NCBI RefSeq assembly: GCF_037975245.1
Contig: NC_092569.1
Location: 18,719,001-18,783,000, forward strand
Direction: 5' to 3'
Source of the DNA: Apostichopus japonicus
Taxonomy: Eukaryota; Echinodermata; Holothuroidea; Aspidochirotida; Stichopodidae
Length of the DNA stretch: 64,000 nt
Shown: positions 23,827-35,142 of the stretch, one piece after another
Layout: each line of letters begins with the position of its first letter
Numbering within the stretch: position 1 is the stretch's first letter
Position numbers and translations under genes: made by a program
The notes under the pieces: model-generated
Told to the model about the DNA's origin: nothing
Seen by the model: the letters and a program-made list of their open reading frames with translations, nothing else
Databases searched by the model: none

Positions 23827-26800
23827 TCAGATAGGTCGAATTTTCATTTCTGTGAACATCAAGTTGTAGTGACCTCCAGGTAAATTATCCCACTCAATAC
23901 TATTATCATTTCCACTGGCGGCAAAGTAGTTCGAGTTAAGGTCAGAAGCATCGCAACCATTGTACCACCAAGCACTACGATGATTAACTGCACAGTTATA
24001 ACTACTATGACGGTCATTGTCACTGTTGTATGTAGTGAAGGACATATTCCTGTGATAAGCCATGGAATTATGGTCTGTAGAAAGAACAACATATACACAA
24101 ATGTGTAACAACATGCACAGTTGGAACGAGTTCTTTTTCACATGGGACTGTACACTGAATATCTATATGAGAATATAGCTAAACATAATTTCTTAAAACT
24201 AACTGATATGTGTTTTTTTTTTTTTTTTTTTTGTATTCAACCATATCAGGTTCTGAATTTTCTTTAAACGAGGGTTAGTATTCATGTTTTGTATATTTTG
24301 TTTCTCAAAACAGTCAATTTTGTTTAATTGTGAATAACTGTTTGAGTTCGCAAGGCGAGTTAATTGATTTCCATTCTTTTTTAGTATTTCACAAGAAATT
24401 ATAACCAGTGGTTTATTGGTGTAGTGTGCTTGCCTCTGTGTATTAATCTAATTCTCATAGGCAATTATGATGGTATGTAGTCATAAATGGCATTATCAAG
24501 CCTTTTGACGTTTGCCTATATTTCTCTCAAATAATATTGAAGGTAATGCATTTCATATTTGGTTACTTTAATGTTATCGGTCCTCATTTTGACATCTTTA
24601 TTTGTTATAAATATATAATTAATTATATTAATTAATTTATATATATATAATTACTATATTCGTATTTATTAAACATTACACTGAACTCGTTTTATGTCAT
24701 TTTTAATTCTCTCAACGTGTGTTCTTTATTCATTCAAGTGGTAACAAGGCAATTGGCTTCAAATATAGGTAATCACATTTATTTCTTCTAAACAAACCTA
24801 GCGGAGGAACGTATCAAAGTTTCAACACAGCCAAAAGTGACAGAAGTATAAATCAATTAGGCTATATATTTTAGTTCATAATTTTTAAGAACACTAAACC
24901 AAACTTTCAGTGAATTCACCATAACTACTCATATCGAGGTACCAATAATGATTATTAGTATTATTTATCAAAGTATCCAATTTATACTTTATAGTAACGT
25001 ATGTTAGCCGATTTTCTTTCTTTTTTTGCGTTTGACGTGAGTCTGTAGAGGTAGACGCACTCAATCCGAGAGATCAGGAATCGCACTTTTGTTGCCATGG
25101 TTTTCATTATTTGAGGCAAACAAAGGGATATCAATTTCGAGTCAGTTCCCTTTACAAATAAAGTATTTCTATGTATTTTAGATTTAATGTTAGAAAGTCA
25201 AACTACAGTTCGCTTTATTCTGCTGACGAATGGGAGGGACTTTTTCTGCTGTTATAGGCTTTAAATACATTCAGAGAGACTGATTTTCGTTCTGTAGTAT
25301 GTTTTCTTGTTCCTTAAACTCGCTACGTAGGAACAAGAAATATCTAAAAGATGATGCTCACAGGGGTTCTGAGACATAGAGTACTGTCATATATATATAT
25401 TTTTTTGTCGTACACTTTGCCGATCCCCTTCTTGTATTCCTTCGAAAAGTTACTCGGCAAATAACTAAAGTCTTTCTCAAAAAGGCTAGTCGGCCTTTTA
25501 AAAATGGTGAATGAACGCCTTTGACGACTAGCTAACATCTCTAAATAAATACTTCTGTTCAATAGGATAGCAATTTTATTGGGTTTCTTAACTAATGTAT
25601 AGGTTCCACGTAAGTTGCTATCATATTTAAACCTTGGAAAATTATAGTATCGTAATAGAAACATTAACCTTTGTGAGAGCAAAAGCAGAAAAACATGCAC
25701 TTAAACTTTGAAATAAACATTTTGAAAAAAAAACTGTTTCGATGATAAAGTCTATTTAAAAAAATTAAAAGGACAGAGAATGTAGAGGTTTTAGAAGATA
25801 GATACGTATATAGATGTATGTACTTACTTGCTGTACTTTCTGACAGATACCCTCCTAGATCTACCATTCTGTATTTACGCCACTCATCACTAATACGATG
25901 TAGAGGTAATGTAGAGGTAATGTAGAGGTAATGTAGAGGTAATGTAGATGTAATGTAGAGGTTCAAGAAGATAAAAATGTATGTACTTACTTGCTGTACT
26001 TTCTGGCAGATACCTTCCTAGATCTACCATTCTGTATTTACTCCACTCATCACTGATCCTAAATAGATCGTACTTGGCGAAGTAAGGAACGCCGTTCGCA
26101 TTATTCATGTCAATACGAAGTTCATAATCTTTCTGGTTTGTCAAGTCAGATATTTGATCGTTTCCAAGCCAGAACTCTCTCATTAGAAAGCCAAAACCTT
26201 GTTTGTACTCATTCCATGTCCGGTAGAAGTCAACAGATCCATCTACTCGTCGTTGGATTACCTGACATGAATGATAGAGGATACGCTATAGGTTTGCAAT
26301 AATTATGTGAAGTGCCTGTTACATAATATAACTATTAAAGTGACGTCAAAGGCGAGAGGATCTGTTAAATACTGAAGTATACAACAGTGTCTGGATATTT
26401 TTATACATTACTCATGATGACGGTTGCCAAAGTGACATTTATTTCCGGTGGTCAAAGAGGACACAAAATGTTGTTACACAAGTTGGTGAAACCCTCATTC
26501 CTACAGTCTGTTTTAAAGATAGGATTTTCTTAAGTTTGATGATACTTATCAATTATATTTTATTAATTATTTAAATTGTTTGATTCATTCATGCATTATT
26601 AATGTTATATATTATATACCTGAAAGATGCACAGCAAGTATAACGAAGTAATCATGAAAGCAATTAGCCAAACAGTTTGTTTACTTTTGACAGGAATAAA
26701 TATTATTTTGGAGCGAATACAATCAACATTAAGATTGTATCACACATCATGTTACAGGAATATGATTTGTTGATTTCAAGAACATACGTCATGGTTTAAT

Positions 26801-29800
26801 GTACCCACCACGCTATCAATACCATCATATAGATTGTATTGATTTTGTTTAATAGAGATGACATTATCATCTTGTAAGAACCATTTCACTTTTTGTACAT
26901 AAAGTAGCCGAACTGTTATATAAAGGAATCGAAATTGGGAATGTTTACAGGAATATATAATGAACATTTGATGAAGATGATAATGCAGTTACAAAGATCG
27001 TTTAATAGTTGACAAATGACAACACCCCATATCTCCGACTGAATATCTGCACTCGTTCTACTAGCTACATTCGTTTATTATTTAAATCCTCCAGTCAAAA
27101 CTTCATGAAGAATGCCCCTCCTCCCCCCTACCCCATCCCTTTCCCTTCAAACTCTATTTTGTTTTGAAAAATACACAATACTTACAGTCCAACCGCCACC
27201 ATCAATCGAGTTGTTACAAAAGACCATAAAAGGTTCAGGAGTATTATCTGGTTGAATCATAAAAACACCGGATTCTGTATTTTGATCGTCACATTGCTCG
27301 TAAACTTCTTGACAATCTCTGGGATACTGTGGTTCCTGGTAGTAGAAGTAGGATGAACCTGAAGATAAAGAAACATCTTAGCTTCAAGTTAAGTATGTAA
27401 GTGTTCAAACGTGACCTTGCGGAACTAATATTCAAAGCATTTAACAACATATTACAACTTTAAATTTCTAGTTGTGAAGAAGTAGCAGTCAAATGTAAGA
27501 TTTAAATCTTTAAAATAGAATTTATACTTTAAGATTGAAAGGGATGGTCTAGTTTAGACATTAAACAAGGTCAAAATAATCACAGTTAATTTCAAACTTG
27601 AAATGTTTTCCGTCATCACATGAAAATGGATGATATATACTCACTGCTTGTGTCTCTCCTTTGTCTCAATCGGGAATTATATTCTGTTTTCTCCGAACCG
27701 CCCTGAAAGAACATTTTTACGCTTGTATTACGCATTAATATTTCAAAGATTCCAAATATGAGTTAAAGTTTTAAATTGGAAGCCACCCGACCTGTTAATT
27801 GTAATCCATAAGCCCTTGTTTAGGTGTCGTAAAACAACTGCTGATTATTTTTATTATATTATTATAATTGACACTCTTAAAGTTATCAATGAAAATGACA
27901 TGACATTATTCATGTAGAGGAATTCACTTGTGGAATATTACTTTGCTTTGATCTATAGATAAAAATTTTATGGTAACCAAGTAAAAATAGAACAAAACGT
28001 AAGAATATTTCACAGTCTTTAATTGAATTAATGTGCCGTACAATATTTTTCGTCTAAAACTTGGTATTTTAGAAATCCTTAGATTGTATATTATTATACT
28101 ACTAGTAACAAGTTTTAATGGAGTCGCATTACTTTGGATTTTACCAAGTAAAAATAGAACAAAACGTAAGAATATTTCACAGTTTTTAATTGAATTAATG
28201 TGCCGTACAATATTTTTCGTCTAAAACTTGGTATTTTAGAAATCCTTAGATTGTATATTATTATACTACTAGTAACAAGTTTTAATGGAGTCGCATTACT
28301 TTGGACTTTACCTTTGTCAAAGGAAACATTACAAAACGTTTAAGGTTTTTTTTATTTTTTTATTTTTTTATTAATACTTTAAGCGGCCATTAAGTCTCGA
28401 TCAGAGTAGATATTTGATGATTTCTTTTTAGTTTAATTATTCTACGTTTTGGTTAATCTTTGATGTTTAGATTTAATAAACACGCCAGAAACTGACAAAC
28501 AAAATACTTTATTGCCCCTCTCTATGTGTCGTAACCAACTTCAAATTCAGCAGAAAACAAGAGACAAAAAAAAACTGCATTCAATGTAAATTGTGCAATT
28601 GGTAATATCTCTATGAATCGAACGATACATTTGCCACTGAAGTTTTATCAACTCGGTAACCTGATTGTAAGACACATCCGATGTCTAAAATATCCTCAAA
28701 CTTTAATTACACCACTCAAATTTTACTTAAAACAATACGTGCGTTCAATTATTTATGCAAAATGTTGACATTTTTTAGATTTAAGTTACCATTTCTGTAT
28801 GAGCTATTTTACGGTAGGCATGTAGTGCTTTACAATTACATTAACATTGATCAAATTACATAGTTTTGAGAAGTAATCACAAGTTTGTGATTAGCAAAAG
28901 AGTAATTGTAAATTACATCAGAATTACTGCGATGTGGTTATCAAAGTGTGTCAACACTGTTTAAATATTTTTGTTCACATCATATTTCATGGATTTGCTG
29001 AATCGTTTCAAGTTATATATTTCCAAAAGTATTCAATTTTTAATTTGTTGCAAAATATTTATTTTCGAGAATGCTCTAATTTGAAGGCGTTACTGCCTTA
29101 ATACTACTTTTATACCTTTTTATTTATTTATAGGCTGTAAAAAACCACCAACATTAGATAAAGGCGGGACTTATAACTGCACAGAACCACTCTGTGGTTT
29201 ATTGAGTGAAGGATGTTACAAATATTGAAGTTTTGTTTATGTCAATATGGACATAGATAAGTGGTTTACTATATATATAATATAACAAAATGTTATTTCA
29301 ACACAATTGTTAACTGATGCAATCACATATTAAATTTATTCTGTATTTGCAGTGTCTGAACTTGAAGTAATATGTTCATAAATGTAACAGAAAGTTACAT
29401 TCTCTTCTGAAACAAAATATGCAATGGGGTTTACGGTTTATGATGATAGCCTTTCCCGCAATAAAACGGTGGCATAATAAAACATTATTAAGAGTTATTG
29501 CTTGTGTCATCCAATTATCACAGTTTGGCTTAATTGTAAGGATGAATATTATGAAATGTACATTTTAACTAACGAACGACCATATTTTCAACACATATAC
29601 TCTCCACAAAGCAGAACATTCACTATGAAAAGAGATGGTTTGGATATGTGGGTAATCCTGTAAATGTTTTATTAGAGAGCGTTTATTTGTCTAATAACAA
29701 ATATTTTACAAACTGCTATTCGAGAGATGGTTGGTCATGATAAGTCATTTTCCAAAACTATCTTTAAATATTGTTTGAAAAGTTGAATGGTTTACACCAA

Positions 29801-30283
29801 CACTATAGGTTATATATGATTGAGTAATGCACAGTTACTGGGTTTCTTTCCAACATTAATGAACATGAATTGTCTTTGACAGAGAGCGAGACAAGTATTC
29901 TTGAGTTAAGAATTATGAAGTATTAAATTATATCGACGCTTGTCCTGATGGAATAAAGCCGCAGCAAGTTATGAATAGCCTAACTTAAAGATTGTGTGAT
30001 TATTATGAAACAAAAGCTAACGAAAGAAAAAAACATTCTTTTTTTAATTCAATGCATTCGATCATTTCAACATTTTAAAAGTTTGGAATAAGTTTTGGGT
30101 TTCAGTTCTGATATCATTTGTGTTAAAATGGTTGAACTCTGATAAAATAAAAGAAAGTAGTGTCTACTGTAATAACTGACCAGAAATGAAAATAAGGCTA
30201 CAACTCACCGATTTCAAAGAAGACAGAGAGCTGCCGAATTCAGACAGAAATCCAAAAACCAACAAAATAATCTTGATCTTCAT
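23827..30283 (-). CDS. FReD gene C: secreted fibrinogen-like protein, 274 aa, intact
   Basis: Minus-strand exons in order: 30209-30283 (ATG, hydrophobic signal IILLVFGFLS, GTGAGT donor), 27645-27702, 27186-27358, 25991-26261 and 23827-24074. Lengths 75, 58, 173, 271 and 248 add to 275 codons including the stop. Exon 2 encodes a basic stretch with RQRR, a furin-type consensus. Exon 3 starts FBG (DCQEVYEQC, ending GGGWT), exon 4 holds FWLGNDQISDLTNQKDYELR, and exon 5 ends the domain with SDND, SAWWYNGC and TEMKIRPI. Size and layout match the sea-cucumber fibrinogen-like proteins. Such FBG domains usually bind Ca2+ and sugar or acetyl groups; the ligand here is unknown. Intron 4 holds a truncated copy of exon 4, and intron 1 a recent 167-bp tandem duplication. 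Confidence 0.88.
25828..25965 (-). repeat. Truncated exon-4 copy plus 11-bp minisatellite in gene C intron 4
   Basis: 25828-25898 repeats the last 71 bases of exon 4, codes for RISDEWRKYRMVDLGGYL and a little more, and keeps the phase-1 GTAAGT donor. It has no upstream exon sequence and is fused to about six units of an 11-bp repeat (TGTAGAGGTAA on the plus strand). Confidence 0.85.
26775..26850 (-). mobile_element. Possible tRNA-derived SINE piece in gene C intron 3
   Basis: On the minus strand it has an A-box-like TAGCGTGGTGGG and later GTTCTTGAAATC, which resembles a B box. Gene D has two copies of this block at 38379-38668, and gene E lacks it. Confidence 0.3.
27976..28309. repeat. Two-copy 167-bp tandem duplication in gene C intron 2
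   Basis: Copies at 27976-28142 and 28143-28309 are almost identical, starting ACCAAGTAAAAATAGAAC. They lie between exon 1 (30209) and exon 2 (27702). Genes D and E carry one copy at the matching place, so the event is recent and specific to C. Strictly, this is the first intron of the coding region. Confidence 0.88.
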
Positions 30284-30500
30284 GTTGAGCAATACAGGTG
30301 AACAAATCGTCGAGATTAAGACTGATAGCACTTCACAGCAGGAGAACGAACGCAAGAATGAATTCAAAGCCAATCTGACATTCTCGATATCACTAAATTG
30401 TCTTACTTGAAACAAAGGAGATTGATGACGTAGTCGTTCTATTCAATTGTAAGGATGCTGTGACGCATCTGTTTCAATTTTAAGGAAGTATTGCAAAAAT
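30284..30500 (-). promoter_or_regulatory. Conserved upstream block of gene C
   Basis: The 200 or so bases ahead of the ATG are nearly identical upstream of D (45438-45650) and E (55365-55575), far more so than intron sequence. The block contains TGACGTAG on the plus strand (30426-30433), like an ATF/CREB half-site motif, and TGACGCAT further out. No TATA box is obvious. Promoter function is inferred from position and conservation. Confidence 0.4.
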
Positions 30501-32656
30501 AGTTCAATACCATTGAAAGAACTTATCTTGATGTTTTGACTAATCGAAATTACAGTTGCAAAATTTATTAGCGTCTCATATTGAACGCCATACAAGGATA
30601 TACAATATTTATGTTTAGATCATAGTAAATGTGTAATATTCAGTTAAGTGATCAGATAATGAGATCAGATTATGAAGACCGATAAGCGAAAGTAATTAAT
30701 ATGCTACTGCTGTTTCAAACAATAACTGGCAGATATATAATTTAAAAAATTAACGTTGAACATAACACAAGAAGTTACTTTTAAAACAAGTAAATCTAGA
30801 CTCGGGCAACAATATATTTTAAAGAAGATTAATGTAATCAAGCAGATCAGAATGATTTTATTTGTTTCATGTTAAAAAATTTCTTTTACAGGAATCATTT
30901 TATCACTTACAGGAATCTGCCAAACTAATAAAACCACATTGATGACTCGTTTGACTCGTTTTGACTCTTTGACAAGAATCTGACATGAAGGTTAAATATA
31001 GAAAATGTCAAACCAGATAAAATAATTAATTATATGCTTATTCAACTCGATCAAATGATGGTCGAGCGTTAATGTTATTAATATGAACCTTAAAAAATCT
31101 CTAGGATTGTCAATTTACCCAATCTTTGAGCCACAGTTAGACAAACATAGTTAGCAAAGATCTTTACCTTACGGATGATTCAACCAGAAATGTAACATTT
31201 GGGATATTTTTGTATAGCCATAGACGATTGTGTTGCTTCATATAGGCTACCTCAGAATTGCAATGTACACGCGTGCATCGCATTGCTTTAGTGTTATACC
31301 AATGAATATATGAATGGAACAATCAGGTCACTTGATGCGGTTTTAGAAGGGCAAAGTAGCTCAACGCCTGCAGACTATAGTTGTCTGATTTGTGGATGAA
31401 CGTTACATTAGAATTGTGACATTTGCCCAAAATATATATATTACTTACACCACCTCATTAGTTGAATTAGCTTAATGTCCATGGATAAATTAAGCAAGTT
31501 TTTTTTGCTTCGTATATATCTAATAGATGTCACGTGACAATACATTTTATAGCCCTGCTGCAAGAATGCGCCGAAAGTTGTTTGTATTGTTATATGACGT
31601 AGGCCTACACTTGAAAAGAATGGCACAGCAATCCTTTCTTAGTGAGATAAAGGTATCGAAGTATTTCGAAGAAACATGTTTCCCAATGGTGTGTAAATGT
31701 ACAGGTCATATCTAATAACTGAATAACTCAACCAGAACTGTAACATTTATGATCGTTTTACCGCCATGGACAATTGTGTTGCTTCATGTATCTCAGATTT
31801 CAAGGTACACGCGTGCATCGCATTGCTTCAGTGTTACGTCAGTGAATATATGAATCAGCCAGTTTACTAGGTTACTAGGTTACTACATGCGGTTTAAGAA
31901 GTAGCTCAACTGCTGTAGACTGTCTGATTTGAGAATGAACGTTGAATTGTAACATTTGTTCTAAATGTTGTAAGTGACCTTTGCAAGTAGTGAAAGTTAT
32001 ATAATTGCTGAGTGTCTTCCTACATAAGTTATTTTTGTGTGTCAAAATAGTGAAAGTTGTCACGTGACAACATAGGGTGAGATGTTTCAATTGGTCGGTC
32101 GATCTGTTTAACTGTTGTTCCATCTTTATCGACACAGTATACGGCACACGATACACAGCTGTTTCTTGCAATCTAGGCAAGGGCTTAGTCATTGGTACAA
32201 TTCGCCACGAATGTTCGGCTCCTACGTATCGATTCCGTGTGTATTAATCAGAACGCTATGAATGATACATGACCATAAAATATCGGAACATATAGTTACA
32301 GTACACGGTAAAATCATTTAGGAGAGAAGTGGTGTACTAAGCCATTGCAAAGTCTTTTATACACAATCGCAGAAATTCTTTCCTGCAAGTGTAAAATAAG
32401 TCTCTTCTTAAAATCTTTCCAAGTGCATAATATATTACACATCATGCGACACTAGGTCAAATTATTAACAAATTGTAAACGCAATAACTGTGGAGCTTGG
32501 ACGAACTTCATTTCTTGAATATAGTTCTACCTTAAGTATTGCTGCGCAACATCGTACACATAAATCATGTCACTTGCTGCTATTGTCTGCTGTTAGTGGT
32601 TGTGACAAGTGTCTGCTCTTCATGGCTGCTAGCTTCAAACCAATTTGAAGTTTACA
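30501..32656. other. Spacer between gene C and the orphan TRNAU1AP exon
   Basis: No supported gene. The sequence is shared, with indels, with the spacers upstream of D and E. Two related blocks within it (about 31250-31440 and 31790-31950, each with ACACGCGTGCATCGCATTGCTT) are themselves diverged duplicates. Confidence 0.5.
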
Positions 32657-32734
32657 ATGGAAGAGTCAAGCTTAAGTTTAGTAAATTCATACTCAATGCA
32701 AGCTATCGGTAAAAGATCCTTATGGATGGGAAGT
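32657..32734 (+). pseudogene. Orphan copy of TRNAU1AP exon 1 (intact)
   Basis: It has 78 bases, ATG to GTAAGA donor, and codes for the same 26 residues as TRNAU1AP exon 1 at 59785-59862 apart from two Ser-to-Leu changes, including QAIGKRSLWMGS. Homology with the true gene continues into intron 1 and stops at about 33534 (matching about 60776), before exon 2. No RRM exon follows, so it cannot make the protein. If its promoter was copied too, it may still be transcribed and spliced to some downstream acceptor. Confidence 0.85.
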
Positions 32735-33535
32735 GTAAGAACTTTTTTTTTCTTTTTGCGCTGCTGTTATAGTTACGTACGCTTCGTACTCTGATCTGTA
32801 CGGCCGGTTGAACCTGGCATATGGTTGGTTTAAATGTATTAGACTAAGTTATATACAACATCGAGTATGCATGAAATTACATTGGGACCATTTCCGCGAC
32901 AAAGAAATGTACATGCCTAGTTTACAAAATTGTAGTCTGGCATCCATTTACCGGAATTAAAACCATGCAACAAGTTGGCAAAATGGTGCATTTTGACGTT
33001 TTCTTGGTTTTGAACATACAACTATGCAATCATTGTTAGTCTAGCGGAATTTGACCATAGCAACGGTTAAATCATGCCATTGAAAGATAATAAAAGAGAA
33101 AAATCAAAGGGATTGGTAAGGATACCAATTATCACTGAAGTTTAAGAGCTAACATAAATCTCCTAATGACTTCATCATGTTTTTGGTATTTACTGATGAA
33201 TGCAGAATGGTAATTATAAACACGACAGTTATACTGTATTTTGGTGTCAGTCTCTACAGACAGTGGTATTTGTCGTTGGCCAGTATGTCTAGATAGTTGC
33301 TACTGCCCCTAGTGTATCCAATATGTAACTGTTTGAGTGTCGCCCTTGTATATCTAGGGATATGCTAGTGATAGCAGCTGATGTATACGTAGAACATTGT
33401 ATCTCAAACTCTAGTATTGATACATACTGTACTGTTGGCCTAGAGCATTGTTTTAATCATACGAGATCAATAAATTTGCATAAAGTAACCCTCATGACTA
33501 CTGTTAATGAATGACTAATGAGACAAGATTCACCT

Positions 33536-33822
33536 TAATGAAAAAGTGTCTTCCAAATACAGGTCAAGATCCAGAAGATGCGAGGGTGTACACTACTTTT
33601 TCAACTACACCGTAATTTCTAATAAAAGTAGCAACTTCACCATGGTTTTTACCAAAACAGGAACCGAATAATAGCAAGGGTATAATTGTGCCTCACAATG
33701 TACAATTAAGTTCTGGGGAGGGGGCTAGTACTGCAGGAGCTGAAAGTGTCAATGTAGTGAAGATGCGTTGATTCCGTGCCAAGATTTCATCTTGGGTAAT
33801 TTGTTGTTGTTAAGGGAACCGT
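33536..33822 (-). repeat. Dispersed repeat of about 290 bp, inverted copy
   Basis: This is the reverse complement of 8455-8741, including the ends AAAAAGTGTCTTCCAAATAC and CATCTTGGGTAA. Confidence 0.75.
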
Positions 33823-34111
33823 TACGATGTTAGGAACTAGGACAGTTTAAGTTTGTTGATTGAGAGGTGCGAGGACGTTCGCTTTCTCGTTCAAACCATT
33901 GTTAGACTAAAAGAAATTTGGTTTAACAATAAATACTAATCACCAATCACTTATATTTTATCATCATAATTAACGTAATAATTTCTGATATTGCCGATCT
34001 TCACTTTTTGCGTGCCTGCCTGCTTAGCTTTATTTGCTACGTACACGGTATGTAAGGTATTGTGGTACTTCCACCGTAGAATTCTTAGAGCTAAATGTAG
34101 GGATCGACTCC

Positions 34112-34190
34112 GTCTAAGGGTTGTATAGCACAATTGATAGAGTACATGCAAGACTTGGAGGCCCAAGTTTGAATCCTGTTTGAGCTAATA
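34112..34190 (+). mobile_element. tRNA-derived SINE-like piece
   Basis: A-box-like TAGCACAATTGA from about 34126 and B-box-like AAGTTTGAATCCT at 34165-34177. It is related to 8908-8985 together with its flanks. Confidence 0.5.
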
Positions 34191-34590
34191 ATTTATGTGC
34201 TCTCTGTGTGTTTATACATTCTAGTCCAAAGACTTTTCCATCTACAAATGAAGTGAAGCAGAAGCTATAGCTTTTAATTCACTGTTTTGTTTTTTACCAT
34301 TCCAAATTTTGCTATTTCCTTTTCATCTTATTTTTGTTTATTTCAAAATGATAGTGGTATATAGATACATGGGAAAGACACAACCGTATTTACTTTCTTG
34401 TCGCTAAGATGTTTTTAGCAGTTCCTTTCGCTCTTATTAAATTAATAAAACGTTTTATGCTTTCTGTACAAGTTCATTGTTCTTTGAAGTGGAACATATT
34501 GTTTTAGTCTGCTGATTTGCCTTCCTTTACTGATATTTGTTACAAAACAACCAGCTTCACACATTAAATGTTAACTTGAGGGACTGTAAG

Positions 34591-34638
34591 AAGCTATACA
34601 GGGGCAGCTATAGGGGCAGCTATACGGGGACAGCTATG
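34591..34638. repeat. GGGGCAGCTATA tandem repeat
   Basis: Three to four units, the counterpart of 23281-23332. Confidence 0.75.
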
Positions 34639-34914
34639 AACTAGTTGTCACGTGGGGCCTCTGCAGCTATATTTTCGTGTCACTCGATACCAACCGGAGC
34701 TTTCATCTCCCAACAAAAGAAAAAAATGATATGTTATGATATATATTACGTTTTGTCTACTTTCCTCTTTGTTTTTTGTTTTTTTGGAGGGTGTTAAGTA
34801 GCACATTCCACTGCGATGCGTCACTCTCTGAGAGAAATTAAATTTAAGCTTTAAGCAATACAAGTAAACAACAAGAAAGAAACAACAAGTCGAATAATGT
34901 TAATCACATGAATC

Positions 34915-34920
34915 TTTATT
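34915..34920 (-). promoter_or_regulatory. Probable poly(A) signal of gene D
   Basis: AATAAA on the minus strand about 223 bases after the stop, matching genes C and E. Confidence 0.6.
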
Positions 34921-35142
34921 TCAACTGAATGTATATCAATCACCATTATAATACAATCACTAGTTTCTTTTCAGCGTTGCATTTATCATGATATTTCATG
35001 TTAATTCATATTTTTTTGAGGTAAGTGTTTTTGTTTTCAGGCGTTGCTGCTTCACCTCTATGTTTTCTGCCTCATAAAAACAGTATGTTTAATGTACTTT
35101 GACGTTCTTGATATGATATTACGGCAAGACTCACTATAGATA

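Larger units (their letters stand above)
32735..34914. other. Intergenic region between the orphan exon and gene D
   Basis: No supported gene. The left part to about 33534 is copied TRNAU1AP intron 1. It is followed by an inverted copy of the 8455 repeat, a tRNA-like piece, and flank sequence resembling that before gene C. Confidence 0.55.

Noticed and set aside
30186-30410. Plus-strand frame over the signal exon of gene C
   Set aside because: It is the complement of the signal-peptide exon and promoter-proximal region; the minus-strand reading has ATG, hydrophobic core and donor.
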